Source: Streptomyces sp. BK340 (GTDB taxonomy: Bacteria > Actinomycetota > Actinomycetes > Streptomycetales > Streptomycetaceae). From it: 64,000 nucleotides of DNA. Below the pieces are notes generated by a model. That model made no database searches, was not told the origin of the DNA, and saw only the letters and a program-made list of their open reading frames with translations. The stretch is from assembly GCF_007827595.1 (NCBI RefSeq), contig NZ_VISR01000013.1:175277-239276 (forward strand), written 5' to 3'. Of this stretch, positions 43,537 to 52,028 are shown piece after piece (position 1 is the stretch's first letter; the number at the start of each line of letters is the position of its first letter). Made by a program: the position numbers and the translations under genes.

Positions 43537-44022
43537 ATGAACAAGGTCATGAGCCGCAAGCCCCAGCCCCGCCCGCGACACCGCCCGCCGACCCGCCACG
43601 ACTCCCGCCGCCCCGGCAGCGCACCGCCCCGCAACCCCGCCCGTGGCAGGGCCCGTACGGCGCCGGAGGCGGCCGTGACGCAGCCACGCCCCACCGACCT
43701 CTTCGCCGACCGTCTGCTGGCCGTCCTGAGCGGTCAGCGCCCCGTTCACTGGATGCTCCGGCACACCGCGGGCCGCGCCTACGACGACCTCGCCCGCCTC
43801 GCCGAACGCGGCCCCCTGCGCACCCACGGCACCCGCCCGGTCGTGGACGACATCGGCTACTACGTGGCCCGCGCCGGCGCCCTCGAGGTCTTCGCCCGCA
43901 TCGCCGCCGGCGACCAACGCCGTGCGATGGCCTTCCGCCTCGAACAGGGCCCGGACCTCCGCTGGCGCTGCACGGCGGTGGAACTCGGCATCCCGAGCCG
44001 CCCCCACGCCGACGAGGCGTGA
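43537..44022 (+). CDS. Rv3235-family protein next to secA
   Basis: A protein of 161 residues. The first 50 residues are Arg/Pro-rich and probably disordered. The rest (LFADRLLAVLSGQRPVHWML, GALEVFARIAAGDQRRAMAFRLE, RWRCTAVELG) is the Rv3235 family domain, found beside secA in many actinobacteria. No function is established; the position suggests a link to secretion or translation. The start is ATG 43537, with GGGGA five bases upstream. It converges on secA with a shared hairpin between. Confidence 0.75.
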   Translation: MNKVMSRKPQPRPRHRPPTRHDSRRPGSAPPRNPARGRARTAPEAAVTQPRPTDLFADRLLAVLSGQRPVHWMLRHTAGRAYDDLARLAERGPLRTHGTRPVVDDIGYYVARAGALEVFARIAAGDQRRAMAFRLEQGPDLRWRCTAVELGIPSRPHADEA

Positions 44023-44063
44023 CGAGCCCCCTGCACAGCCGGGGGCAGCCGCACGACAAGCCA

Positions 44064-44095
44064 AGGGCCGGGCCCCCGACAGGAGACCCGGCCCT
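44064..44095. terminator. terminator between the Rv3235-like gene and secA
   Basis: A 9-bp perfect stem, AGGGCCGGG with CCCGGCCCT (44064-44072 and 44087-44095, 14-nt loop), lies 25 bp beyond the secA stop and between convergent genes. Confidence 0.7.
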
Positions 44096-44120
44096 CGTTC
44101 AACGGCTGATGCGCCGCGCC

Positions 44121-46931
44121 TTACTTCTTGCGGCGCCGCCCGCCCTTGGCCTGCCGACGGCGCTCCGCACGCGTCAGCCCGTCCGACTCGGAGCGCACCG
44201 GCTCGTCGTCCTCGAGGTCGCGCTCCAGGATGCCGCCCTCACCGTCCACGGTGGGCGCGGAGAAGTGCAGATCCCGCCGCTGCGGAACGTCGAGCCCCTT
44301 GGCCCGGATCTCCGGACGCGCACCCGCCTGCGCCGGCACCGTGTCCTGGACGCCCTCCACCACCGGCGGGGCCTCCTCGACCGGGACCTCCTCGACCTGC
44401 TGCTCGACCTGGACCTCCAGGTTGAACAGGTAGCCGACGGACTCCTCCTTGATGCCCTCCATCATCGCGGTGAACATGTCGAAGCCCTCGCGCTGGTACT
44501 CGATCAGCGGGTCCTTCTGAGCCATCGCGCGCAGGCCGATGCCCTCCTGGAGGTAGTCCATCTCGTAGAGGTGCTCACGCCACTTGCGGTCGAGGACCGA
44601 CAGCACGACCCGCCGCTCCAGCTCACGCATGATCTCGGAGCCGAGCTGGGCCTCGCGCGACTCGTACTGCTCGCGGATGTCGTCCTTGATGGACTCGGAG
44701 ATGAACTCGGCGGTCAGACCGGCCCGGTCACCGGCCGCCTCCTCCAGCTCCTCGATGGTGACCTTCACCGGGTAGAGCTGCTTGAAGGCGCCCCACAGCC
44801 GGTCCAGGTCCCAGTCCTCGGGGAAGCCCTCGGCGGTCTCCGCGCTGACGTACGCGTCGATCGTGTCGTCCATGAAGTGCTGCACCTGCTCGTGCAGGTC
44901 CTCGCCCTCCAGGACACGACGGCGCTCGCCGTAGATGACCTCGCGCTGCCGGTTGAGCACCTCGTCGTACTTCAGGACGTTCTTACGCGTCTCGAAGTTC
45001 TGCTGCTCGACCTGCGACTGCGCGGACGCGATCGCGCGCGTGACCATCTTGTTCTCGATCGGCACGTCGTCCGGCACGTTCGCCATCGCCATCACGCGCT
45101 CGACCATCTGGGCCTTGAACAGGCGCATCAGGTCGTCGCCCAGCGACAGGTAGAAGCGGGACTCGCCCGGGTCTCCCTGACGGCCGGAACGACCGCGCAG
45201 CTGGTTGTCGATACGCCGCGACTCGTGCCGCTCGGTACCGAGGACGTAGAGGCCGCCGAGCTCCTCGACCTCTTCCTTCTCGGCCTTGACCGCCTGCTCG
45301 GCCTTCTCCAGGGCGGCGGGCAGGGCGTGCGCCCACTCCTCGATGTGCTCCTCGGGGTCGAGGCCGCGCTGGCGCAGCTCCGCCTCGGCGAGGTCCTCGG
45401 GGTTGCCGCCGAGCTTGATGTCCGTACCACGGCCGGCCATGTTGGTGGCCACCGTCACGGCGCCCCTGCGGCCGGCCTGGGCGACGATCGAGGCCTCGCG
45501 CTCGTGGTGCTTGGCGTTCAGCACCTCGTGCTGGATGCCGCGCTTGCTGAGCTGCTGGGAGAGGTACTCCGACTTCTCGACGGACGTCGTGCCGACGAGG
45601 ATCGGCTGGCCCTTCTCGTGCTTCTCGGCGATGTCGTCGACGACCGCCTCGAACTTGGCCACCTCGGTCCGGTAGATCAGATCCGACTGGTCCTTGCGGA
45701 TCATCGGCTTGTTCGTCGGGATCGGGACCACGCCGAGCTTGTAGATCTGGTGGAACTCGGCGGCCTCGGTCATGGCCGTACCGGTCATGCCGGAGAGCTT
45801 GCCGTAGAGGCGGAAGAAGTTCTGCAGGGTGATCGTGGCGAGCGTCTGGTTCTCGTCCTTGATGTCCACCCCTTCCTTCGCCTCGATCGCCTGGTGCATG
45901 CCCTCGTTGTAGCGGCGGCCGGCGAGGATACGGCCGGTGTGCTCGTCGACGATCATGACCTCGCCGTCGATGACGACGTAGTCCTTGTCCTTCTTGAAGA
46001 GTTCCTTGGCCTTGATGGCGTTGTTCAGGTACCCCACGAGCGGGGTGTTCACCGACTCGTAGAGGTTGTCGATGCCCAGCCAGTCCTCGACCTTGGAGAC
46101 GCCGCTCTCGTGGATGGCGACCGTGCGCTTCTTCTCGTCGACGTCGTAGTCGCCGGTCTCCTCCAGGCCCTTGAGCGGGTTGCCCGCCTCGCCCTTCTTC
46201 AGGCGCGTGACGAGCTTGGCGAAGTCGCCGTACCACTTGGTGGCCTGGTCGGCCGGGCCGGAGATGATCAGCGGCGTACGGGCCTCGTCGACCAGGATGG
46301 AGTCGACCTCGTCGACGATCGCGAAGTTGTGGCCGCGCTGGACGAGCTCGTCCTGGGACCACGCCATGTTGTCGCGGAGGTAGTCGAAGCCGAACTCGTT
46401 GTTCGTGCCGTACGTGATGTCGCACTCGTACTGCTCGCGGCGCTGGGCCGGCGTCATGTTGGCGAGGATGCAGCCGACGGTCAGACCGAGGAACCGGTGG
46501 ACGCGGCCCATCATCTCGGAGTCGCGCTCGGCCAGGTAGTCGTTGACCGTGATCAGGTGGACGCCGTCGCCGGAGAGGGCGTTCAGATACGCGGGCAGCG
46601 TGCCGACGAGGGTCTTGCCCTCACCGGTCTTCATCTCGGCCACGTAGCCGAGGTGGAGGGCGGCGCCACCCATCAGCTGCACGTCGTAGTGCCGCTGGCC
46701 GAGGACGCGCTTGGCGGCCTCGCGGACGGTGGCGAACGCCTCGGGGAGCAGGTCGTCCAGGCTCTCACCATCGGCGTAGCGCTGCTTGTACTCCTCGGTG
46801 AGAGCACGCAGCTCGGCGTCGGAGAGGTCGACGAAGTCCTCTTCGATGGAGTTGACCTGGTCCGCGATGCGGTGCAGCTTGCGCAGGATCTTGCCTTCGC
46901 CTGCACGCATGATCTTCGAGAGGACGGACAC
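44121..46931 (-). CDS. secA: protein translocase subunit SecA
   Basis: The ATPase motor of Sec export, 936 residues, acting at the SecYEG channel. Walker A is MKTGEGKTLVG (about 100-110), the DEAD-type box lies in IVDEVDSILVDEARTPLI, and later motifs include MAGRGTDIKLGGNP and QLRGRSGRQGDPG. The C-terminus ends in a basic stretch and lacks the zinc-binding SEC-C motif. The start is GTG 46931 because AAGGAG lies nine bases upstream and MSVLSKI is the family start; a frame open further upstream, to 46994, has no ribosome site. Essential and probably constitutive. The adjacent Rv3235-like gene is the usual neighbour. Confidence 0.97.
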   Translation of the reverse strand: MSVLSKIMRAGEGKILRKLHRIADQVNSIEEDFVDLSDAELRALTEEYKQRYADGESLDDLLPEAFATVREAAKRVLGQRHYDVQLMGGAALHLGYVAEMKTGEGKTLVGTLPAYLNALSGDGVHLITVNDYLAERDSEMMGRVHRFLGLTVGCILANMTPAQRREQYECDITYGTNNEFGFDYLRDNMAWSQDELVQRGHNFAIVDEVDSILVDEARTPLIISGPADQATKWYGDFAKLVTRLKKGEAGNPLKGLEETGDYDVDEKKRTVAIHESGVSKVEDWLGIDNLYESVNTPLVGYLNNAIKAKELFKKDKDYVVIDGEVMIVDEHTGRILAGRRYNEGMHQAIEAKEGVDIKDENQTLATITLQNFFRLYGKLSGMTGTAMTEAAEFHQIYKLGVVPIPTNKPMIRKDQSDLIYRTEVAKFEAVVDDIAEKHEKGQPILVGTTSVEKSEYLSQQLSKRGIQHEVLNAKHHEREASIVAQAGRRGAVTVATNMAGRGTDIKLGGNPEDLAEAELRQRGLDPEEHIEEWAHALPAALEKAEQAVKAEKEEVEELGGLYVLGTERHESRRIDNQLRGRSGRQGDPGESRFYLSLGDDLMRLFKAQMVERVMAMANVPDDVPIENKMVTRAIASAQSQVEQQNFETRKNVLKYDEVLNRQREVIYGERRRVLEGEDLHEQVQHFMDDTIDAYVSAETAEGFPEDWDLDRLWGAFKQLYPVKVTIEELEEAAGDRAGLTAEFISESIKDDIREQYESREAQLGSEIMRELERRVVLSVLDRKWREHLYEMDYLQEGIGLRAMAQKDPLIEYQREGFDMFTAMMEGIKEESVGYLFNLEVQVEQQVEEVPVEEAPPVVEGVQDTVPAQAGARPEIRAKGLDVPQRRDLHFSAPTVDGEGGILERDLEDDEPVRSESDGLTRAERRRQAKGGRRRKK

Positions 46932-47183
46932 GGGGGCTGGTCTCCTTGCCGGTCGGGCCTGGGACGGTCGGTTTTCCTTTGACGTACTGAGCAACGGCCA
47001 TCGTATGCGAGGACCCGGCCACGCCGGGAGGCCTGGCGGCCCGACGGCTGCTTCACCCTGGACAACGGGCGGGCACTGCGGATAGTGCCGCTCCGCGACA
47101 AGGAATTGCGCGAAGTGTGATCACCCGCTCACACACGGCGAAAAGCACTGGCGTGGCGCGTGCCGCCCGCGCAGAATCGGCCG

Positions 47184-47756
47184 ATGGAACCCGTCATTCT
47201 CCCCACCGACCGTCTCGTGCTGCGCACCGTCGGACCTGACGACACCGAGGCGGTGTACGCGGCCGCCCAGGACCCCGATCTGCAGCGCTGGATCTCCCAG
47301 TTCCCGTCGCCCTACCTGCGCGAGCACGCGGAGAGCTTCACCGGGCAGATGGTGCCCGACGGCTGGGCGAACGACTCGATGTACACGTTCGGCGTGTTCC
47401 TTCCCGACGGGGAACTGGCGGGGATGCTCGGGATCACCATGCGCGCCCTGGGGGTCGGCGAGGTCGGATTCTGGGCCGTGAAGGAGCACCGTGGCCGCGG
47501 CTACATCACCGAGGCCACCCTCGCCGCCGCCCGCTGGGCCTTCCTCGCCCTGTCCGTCGACCGCCTGGAATGGCGTGCGGAGGTCGGGAACGGTCCCTCT
47601 CGCGCAGTGGCGGAGCGCGCCGGTTTCACCATGGAGGGCACCCTGCGCTCGGCCATCAACAACAAGGGGGTGCGCCGGGACTGCTGGCTCGGCTCCCTGC
47701 TCCCGTCGGACCTGAGCCTGCCGTCCACGGCACCGTACCTGCCCGCCCGGATCTGA
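47184..47756 (+). CDS. GNAT acetyltransferase (RimJ/RimL-like)
   Basis: A protein of 190 residues. It opens with TDRLVLRTVGPDDTEAVY and has the acetyl-CoA loop VKEHRGRGYITEA followed by RLEWRAEVGNGPSRAVAERAGF, the usual pattern for RimJ/RimL-type N-acetyltransferases. The substrate is unknown. The start is ATG 47184; GTG 47160 would add eight residues. Neither has a clear ribosome site. Confidence 0.85.
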   Translation: MEPVILPTDRLVLRTVGPDDTEAVYAAAQDPDLQRWISQFPSPYLREHAESFTGQMVPDGWANDSMYTFGVFLPDGELAGMLGITMRALGVGEVGFWAVKEHRGRGYITEATLAAARWAFLALSVDRLEWRAEVGNGPSRAVAERAGFTMEGTLRSAINNKGVRRDCWLGSLLPSDLSLPSTAPYLPARI

Positions 47757-47819
47757 CCCCAGGCGGACGAAACCGCAGGTCGCCCCGCACTGTCAGTGCC
47801 ACCCCCTATCGTCCGAGGC

Positions 47820-49022
47820 ATGACGACCCTGCCGCGCCCCACCACCACCCTCACCGCGGACGACGCCCGCCGGATCGCCCTTCGGGCCCAGGGCTTCCTC
47901 GGTGCGCCCGACCGGCGGGCCGGTGTCCGGGGGGTGCTCCGCCATCTCGGCGCGGTCCAGCTCGACACGATCTCGGTCCTCGCCCGCTCCCACGAGCTGA
48001 TCCCGTACGCCCGGCTCGGCGCGGTCGGCCGCGCGACCGTCGAGTCGGCGTACTGGAAGCCCGCATCCACGGGCGGGGCTCCGGCACGACCGCATGCCTT
48101 CGAGTACTGGTCGCACGCGGCGTGCATCCTTCCGGTCGAGGAGTGGCCGCACTTCGCCTTCCGCCGCCGCGCCTACCGCGGCCGCCCGCACTGGAACCAC
48201 CAGCTGCCCGACGGCGCCTACGACCAGGTGATCAAGCAGTTGCGCACGGAAGGCCCGCTGACGGCCACCGAGTTGGGCGGTGCGAAGAAGACCAGCGACT
48301 GGTGGGACTGGTCGGGCACCAAGGTCGCCGTCGAGCGGGCGCTGATGTACGGCGAGGTGGTGTGCGTCGAGCGCCGCGGCTGGAAGCGGGTGTACGACCT
48401 CGCCGAGCGCGCGATCCCGGGCGCGCTGCTGCACGACGAGTTGGACGACGCCGAGTGCACGCGCCGCCTGGTCCGGCTGGCCGGCGAGTCCCTGGGCGTC
48501 GGCACGCGCGCCGACATCGCGGACTACCACCGTCTCAAGGGCGAGCAGGTCGACGCGGTGATCGCCGACTCGGGTCTGGTGCCGGTCGAGGTGGAGGGCT
48601 GGGGCAAGCCTGCCTGGGCGGACCCGGTGGCCCTCGCCACACCGCCGCGCGGCCGTCACCGCACCACGCTGCTGTCCCCGTTCGACTCGCTGATCTGGGA
48701 GCGGGCGCGGACGGAGCGGATCTTCGGCTTCACCCACCGCCTGGAGGCCTACGTCCCCAAGCCGAAGCGGGTCTACGGCTACTTCGCGATGCCGGTGCTG
48801 GCGGGCGGTCTGCTGGTCGGGCGCGTCGACCCGGCCCGCGAGGGCAGCACCCTGGTGGCCAGGCAGGTCACCCTGGACGGCCCGAAGGCGGTCCCGGCGG
48901 TGGCGCAGGCTCTCGTCGAGGCCGCGACCTGGGTGAACTGCACGGACGTCCGGGTGGAGCGGGTGGACGCACCCGAGCTCCGCGAGCCCCTCACCAGGGA
49001 ACTCGCCGGCCTTCTCGGCTAG
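47820..49022 (+). CDS. winged-helix DNA glycosylase, AlkX/YcaQ-like (HTH_42)
   Basis: A protein of 400 residues in the HTH_42 (YcaQ/AlkZ) superfamily. The motif AVQLDTISVLARSHEL places the catalytic Q-hydrophobic-D triad at Q47-L48-D49. The YcaQ/AlkX branch uses Q-x-D and the AlkZ self-resistance branch uses Q-x-Q, so this is the housekeeping type. Relatives unhook interstrand crosslinks and remove bulky alkylated bases. No toxin or biosynthetic cluster is adjacent. The start is ATG 47820. Its stop overlaps the convergent response-regulator stop within CTAG. Confidence 0.85.
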   Translation: MTTLPRPTTTLTADDARRIALRAQGFLGAPDRRAGVRGVLRHLGAVQLDTISVLARSHELIPYARLGAVGRATVESAYWKPASTGGAPARPHAFEYWSHAACILPVEEWPHFAFRRRAYRGRPHWNHQLPDGAYDQVIKQLRTEGPLTATELGGAKKTSDWWDWSGTKVAVERALMYGEVVCVERRGWKRVYDLAERAIPGALLHDELDDAECTRRLVRLAGESLGVGTRADIADYHRLKGEQVDAVIADSGLVPVEVEGWGKPAWADPVALATPPRGRHRTTLLSPFDSLIWERARTERIFGFTHRLEAYVPKPKRVYGYFAMPVLAGGLLVGRVDPAREGSTLVARQVTLDGPKAVPAVAQALVEAATWVNCTDVRVERVDAPELREPLTRELAGLLG

Positions 49023-49765
49023 CGGATCTCGAGGATCTTCTCCCGCATCGCGTAGACCACCGCTTCCATCCTGGAGTGCAGCTGAAGCTTCTCCAGGATG
49101 TTGCGGACGTGGTTCTTCACGGTGTTCTCGGAGATGAACAGCTCCTTGGCGATGTCCCGGTTGTTCATCCCGGTGGCGACGAGCTTGAGGACCTCCAGCT
49201 CGCGGTCGGTCAGCCGTGGCGCGGGCACCAGCCGGCGTTCGTCGGTGCGCTGGATCATCGACTTGAACTCGGTCAGGAGCTTGGACGCCATGGACGGGCT
49301 GATCTGCGACTGCCCGTCGGCCACGGCACGAATGGCGGTGGCCACCTCGTCCGTGGAGATCTCCTTGAGGAGGTATCCGGTCGCGCCCGCCTTGATCGCG
49401 TCGTAGAGGTCGGCCTCCTCGTCGCTGATCGTCAGCATGATGATCTTCGCGCTGGGGGCGACCTCCTTGATGGAGGTGCAGGCCTCGATCCCGCCGCGCT
49501 TGGGCATGCGCACGTCCATCAGCACGATGTCGGGCAGCAGGTCCGCGGCCTTGTCGACGGCCTCGGCACCGTCTCCCGCCTCGCCGACGACCTGGATGTC
49601 CTCCTCGGCCGCGAGCACGATCTCCAGGCCACGGCGGAAGAGCGCATGGTCGTCCACGACCAGGACTCTGATCGGCTCCCGGCGCGAAGAGTCCGTGTCC
49701 GGGCCCCTGCCGATGACATCGTCGCCCGCGTCATCGCCTCGCATCGGCCCGAAGGTGTCCGCCAT
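49019..49765 (-). CDS. orphan NarL/LuxR-type response regulator
   Basis: A protein of 248 residues. After about 30 variable residues, the receiver domain has the acidic pair VVDDH, the phosphoacceptor D84 in DIVLMDVRMP and the conserved K in YLLKEI. The C-terminal LuxR-type HTH follows (LTDRELEVLKLVATGMNNRDIAKEL). No histidine kinase gene is adjacent. The start is ATG 49765, with GGGGAGGA five bases upstream. It is highly conserved next to hpf in Streptomyces. Its signal and targets are not known to me. Confidence 0.9.
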   Translation of the reverse strand: MADTFGPMRGDDAGDDVIGRGPDTDSSRREPIRVLVVDDHALFRRGLEIVLAAEEDIQVVGEAGDGAEAVDKAADLLPDIVLMDVRMPKRGGIEACTSIKEVAPSAKIIMLTISDEEADLYDAIKAGATGYLLKEISTDEVATAIRAVADGQSQISPSMASKLLTEFKSMIQRTDERRLVPAPRLTDRELEVLKLVATGMNNRDIAKELFISENTVKNHVRNILEKLQLHSRMEAVVYAMREKILEIR

Positions 49766-49820
49766 CGTTCCTCCCCCTGAAGGCTGTGGCCTGTGGTCCT
49801 GCGCCATCGCCAACCCAAGG

Positions 49821-49845
49821 CACCGGCCCACCGGTTGGGCCGGTG
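49821..49845. repeat. hairpin between hpf and the response regulator gene
   Basis: A perfect 10-bp inverted repeat (49821-49830 with 49836-49845) with a 5-nt loop. It lies 56 bp upstream of the response regulator start and may terminate hpf read-through or structure the leader. Confidence 0.55.
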
Positions 49846-49909
49846 CGGTCATGATTTCATGCCCGGACGACGCCGAGGTGACGAGCGGGGCGCGAAGTGG
49901 TCGCACACG

Positions 49910-49947
49910 GGTGCCCCTGGGGGCGCACGCGCGCATCCAGGGGCACC
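49910..49947 (-). terminator. hpf terminator hairpin
   Basis: A perfect 11-bp stem (49910-49920 with 49937-49947, 16-nt loop) begins 22 bp after the hpf stop codon on the minus strand. Confidence 0.7.
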
Positions 49948-49969
49948 GGCTCAGCTTCGGCCGGGTGGG

Positions 49970-50659
49970 TCAGCCACCCAGCGTGCCCCCTGCCGCCGGG
50001 GGCGCCTCGGCGACCATCGCTTCAGTGCTGAGGTGGATGACGCCGTAGTCGTAGGCGTGCCGCCGATAGACGACACTCGGTTCCTTGGTCTCGGAGTCGA
50101 CGAACAAGTAGAAGTCGTGGCCGACCAGTTCCATCTCGTAGAGGGCCTGGTCGAGGCTCATCGGGGAGGCGACGTGCGTCTTCTCGCGGACGATCAGGGG
50201 GCCTTCACCCTTGACCTCCAGCGAACCGATCTTCCTGGTCGGCACTCCGTCCGACTCGTCCTCGTGGACGGGGACGCCGTTGCCGTTGAGCGTCGCCACG
50301 CCCGGGACATGGTCGGGAACCTCCGCCGCCGAGATCCGGCGGGCGCCGCGGCGCGAGAATCGCTTGTCGTGCTGCTTGCGCAGCCGGGCGTCCAGCTTCT
50401 CCGCCGCCAGGTCGAGTGCCGCATACGGATCGCTGGCCGCCGCCTCCGCCCGGATCACCGGACCGCGGGACCTGAGCGTGATCTCCACTCGGTCGCACCG
50501 GTCGGCCTGACGGGGGTTGGGCTCCTTGGACACCTCGACGTCGAGGCTGATCACCTTGCCATCGAGCTTCTGGATCTTCTCCAGGTTCAGCTTCTCGGCC
50601 ACGTGCTTGCGGAACCGCTCGGGCACCTCGGTCTTGCGGCCCTTGACGACGATGTCCAC
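49970..50659 (-). CDS. hpf: ribosome hibernation promoting factor, long form
   Basis: A protein of 229 residues. The N-terminal S30AE domain (1-110) starts MDIVVKGRKTEVPERFRKHV and binds the 30S decoding region. A linker and the C-terminal dimerisation domain (about 170-229, IVREKTHVASPMSLDQALYE and SVVYRRHAYDYGVIHL) let it pair ribosomes as 100S dimers. The start is GTG 50659, with GGAG six to seven bases upstream; this gives the canonical family N-terminus. ATG 50692 and GTG 50716 would give extensions without family support. Confidence 0.92.
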   Translation of the reverse strand: MDIVVKGRKTEVPERFRKHVAEKLNLEKIQKLDGKVISLDVEVSKEPNPRQADRCDRVEITLRSRGPVIRAEAAASDPYAALDLAAEKLDARLRKQHDKRFSRRGARRISAAEVPDHVPGVATLNGNGVPVHEDESDGVPTRKIGSLEVKGEGPLIVREKTHVASPMSLDQALYEMELVGHDFYLFVDSETKEPSVVYRRHAYDYGVIHLSTEAMVAEAPPAAGGTLGG

Positions 50660-50972
50660 GCAGAACTCCGTTCCCGGATCGCTCCGCTCCATCGGCGGAG
50701 CATCTCCCTTTTGCACCAGGTTCCGGTGAGCCCCGGAACCTCGGACTCGGTGACTTCACCTCCTCCTCCCCCATGGGCAAGATCTCCACCCCAGCGCTGC
50801 AGGTGATTGCGGAAAACCCGCAGCACAGCATTCGGATAAGAGAGGTGTGGCCTGCGCCTTTCCTCACAACCGAACATATCTCGCCCGGACGGATGTCGTC
50901 ACCCTCTACCGCTGCGTACCTCCGTTCAGGTGAATTGACCCTCTCACTACCTGCAACGATGCAGGCAGATGC
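50660..50972. promoter_or_regulatory. hpf upstream region (313 bp)
   Basis: No coding sequence seen. It is more AT-rich than its surroundings and contains the hpf promoter and the comF 3' side. A 5-bp dyad CCTGC/GCAGG (50950-50965), just beyond the comF stop, is the only candidate terminator. I could not assign sigma-factor elements. Confidence 0.4.
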
Positions 50973-51842
50973 TCAGTTCCTGTTTATTTCAAAGGAATCC
51001 CTCGGAGCGGCGACCACGGCTGCGTGGAGCGCCTCTCCGACGACGTTCGGCGCCACTATTTCTGGTGCACCATGCACCCAGTTCTCCCTGTCCGGCCGTG
51101 CTCCGATCCGTCGTTCCCACCTTCCTTCCCGGGTTCCGGTCCCGTACACAGCGGTTCCCCCATTGCGGCGCGATACAACCGCCTCCCGCAGGGCCCGCGC
51201 CGCCTCCGCAAGGCTCGCTCCCGTCGTGATCAGGTCGTCGACGACCACGACACGGCCCTGGGCGAGCAGCCGCTCCCCGCCCGCCGTCACCTCCAGCGCG
51301 CCGGCGAGATTCTCCAGGCGCTGCCGGGCGTCGAGCTCCGCCTGGTCCGCCACCGCCCGCCGCTGCCGCAGCACGGCGGCCACCCGGGCCGGTGTCCCGG
51401 TGCGCCGCAGCTCACCGGCCGCCGCGAGCGCCATCCGCCGCACCGGATCGTGCCCACGAGCCCGCACGGCCCACCGGGCGGAGGGCACGGGGACGAGCAG
51501 CAGGCTCCCGGACCCCTGCCGTCGCGTGGGCACGCCACCGGGCCCAGCCGGCCCGAGACCCGCCCGCACAGCTGCCGCCAGGGCCGCGCCCAGGGCCCCG
51601 GCGAGCGCCAGCGCACCGCGCTCCTTGTGGGCGAGGAGGAGAGCCCGTACCTCTCCCGCGTAAGGGGCCGCCGCGTGCACCACCGGTAGCCCGGGCGGCT
51701 CCGGCATCGGCCGCACCCTGCGCGGCGCGGCTCCGCCCAGTGCGGTGCGGCACCGCGGGCACAGCTCCGTACGAGGTGCCCCGCAGCCCGCGCAGTCGGC
51801 CGGCAGCACCAGGTCGGTGAGGTCCCGCCACCACCCCCGCAT
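50973..51842 (-). CDS. ComF family phosphoribosyltransferase-like protein
   Basis: A protein of 289 residues. The N-terminal zinc-ribbon has cysteine pairs CAGC and CPRC. The phosphoribosyltransferase domain ends in the PRPP loop VVVVDDLITTGASL. ComF proteins act in DNA uptake in competent bacteria; in Streptomyces the role is not established. The start is ATG 51842. After the core fold there is a variable tail of about 55 residues. Confidence 0.86.
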   Translation of the reverse strand: MRGWWRDLTDLVLPADCAGCGAPRTELCPRCRTALGGAAPRRVRPMPEPPGLPVVHAAAPYAGEVRALLLAHKERGALALAGALGAALAAAVRAGLGPAGPGGVPTRRQGSGSLLLVPVPSARWAVRARGHDPVRRMALAAAGELRRTGTPARVAAVLRQRRAVADQAELDARQRLENLAGALEVTAGGERLLAQGRVVVVDDLITTGASLAEAARALREAVVSRRNGGTAVYGTGTREGRWERRIGARPDRENWVHGAPEIVAPNVVGEALHAAVVAAPRDSFEINRN

Positions 51843-52028
51843 GTCCACCACTGTGCCAACGCCCGGGACGACCGGCCACCCCTGTGGAAAACGACCTGTG
51901 GACAGCCCGGGAAAACGCCCACCGACCATCACCCACACGGGTGACGGCCATATGGGCAGGCGTGCGGAACGAGCGTCTGTGCAGGCCGGGCGCCCACGCG
52001 AGGCGGGCGTCCCGGTGGGACAGGGTTC

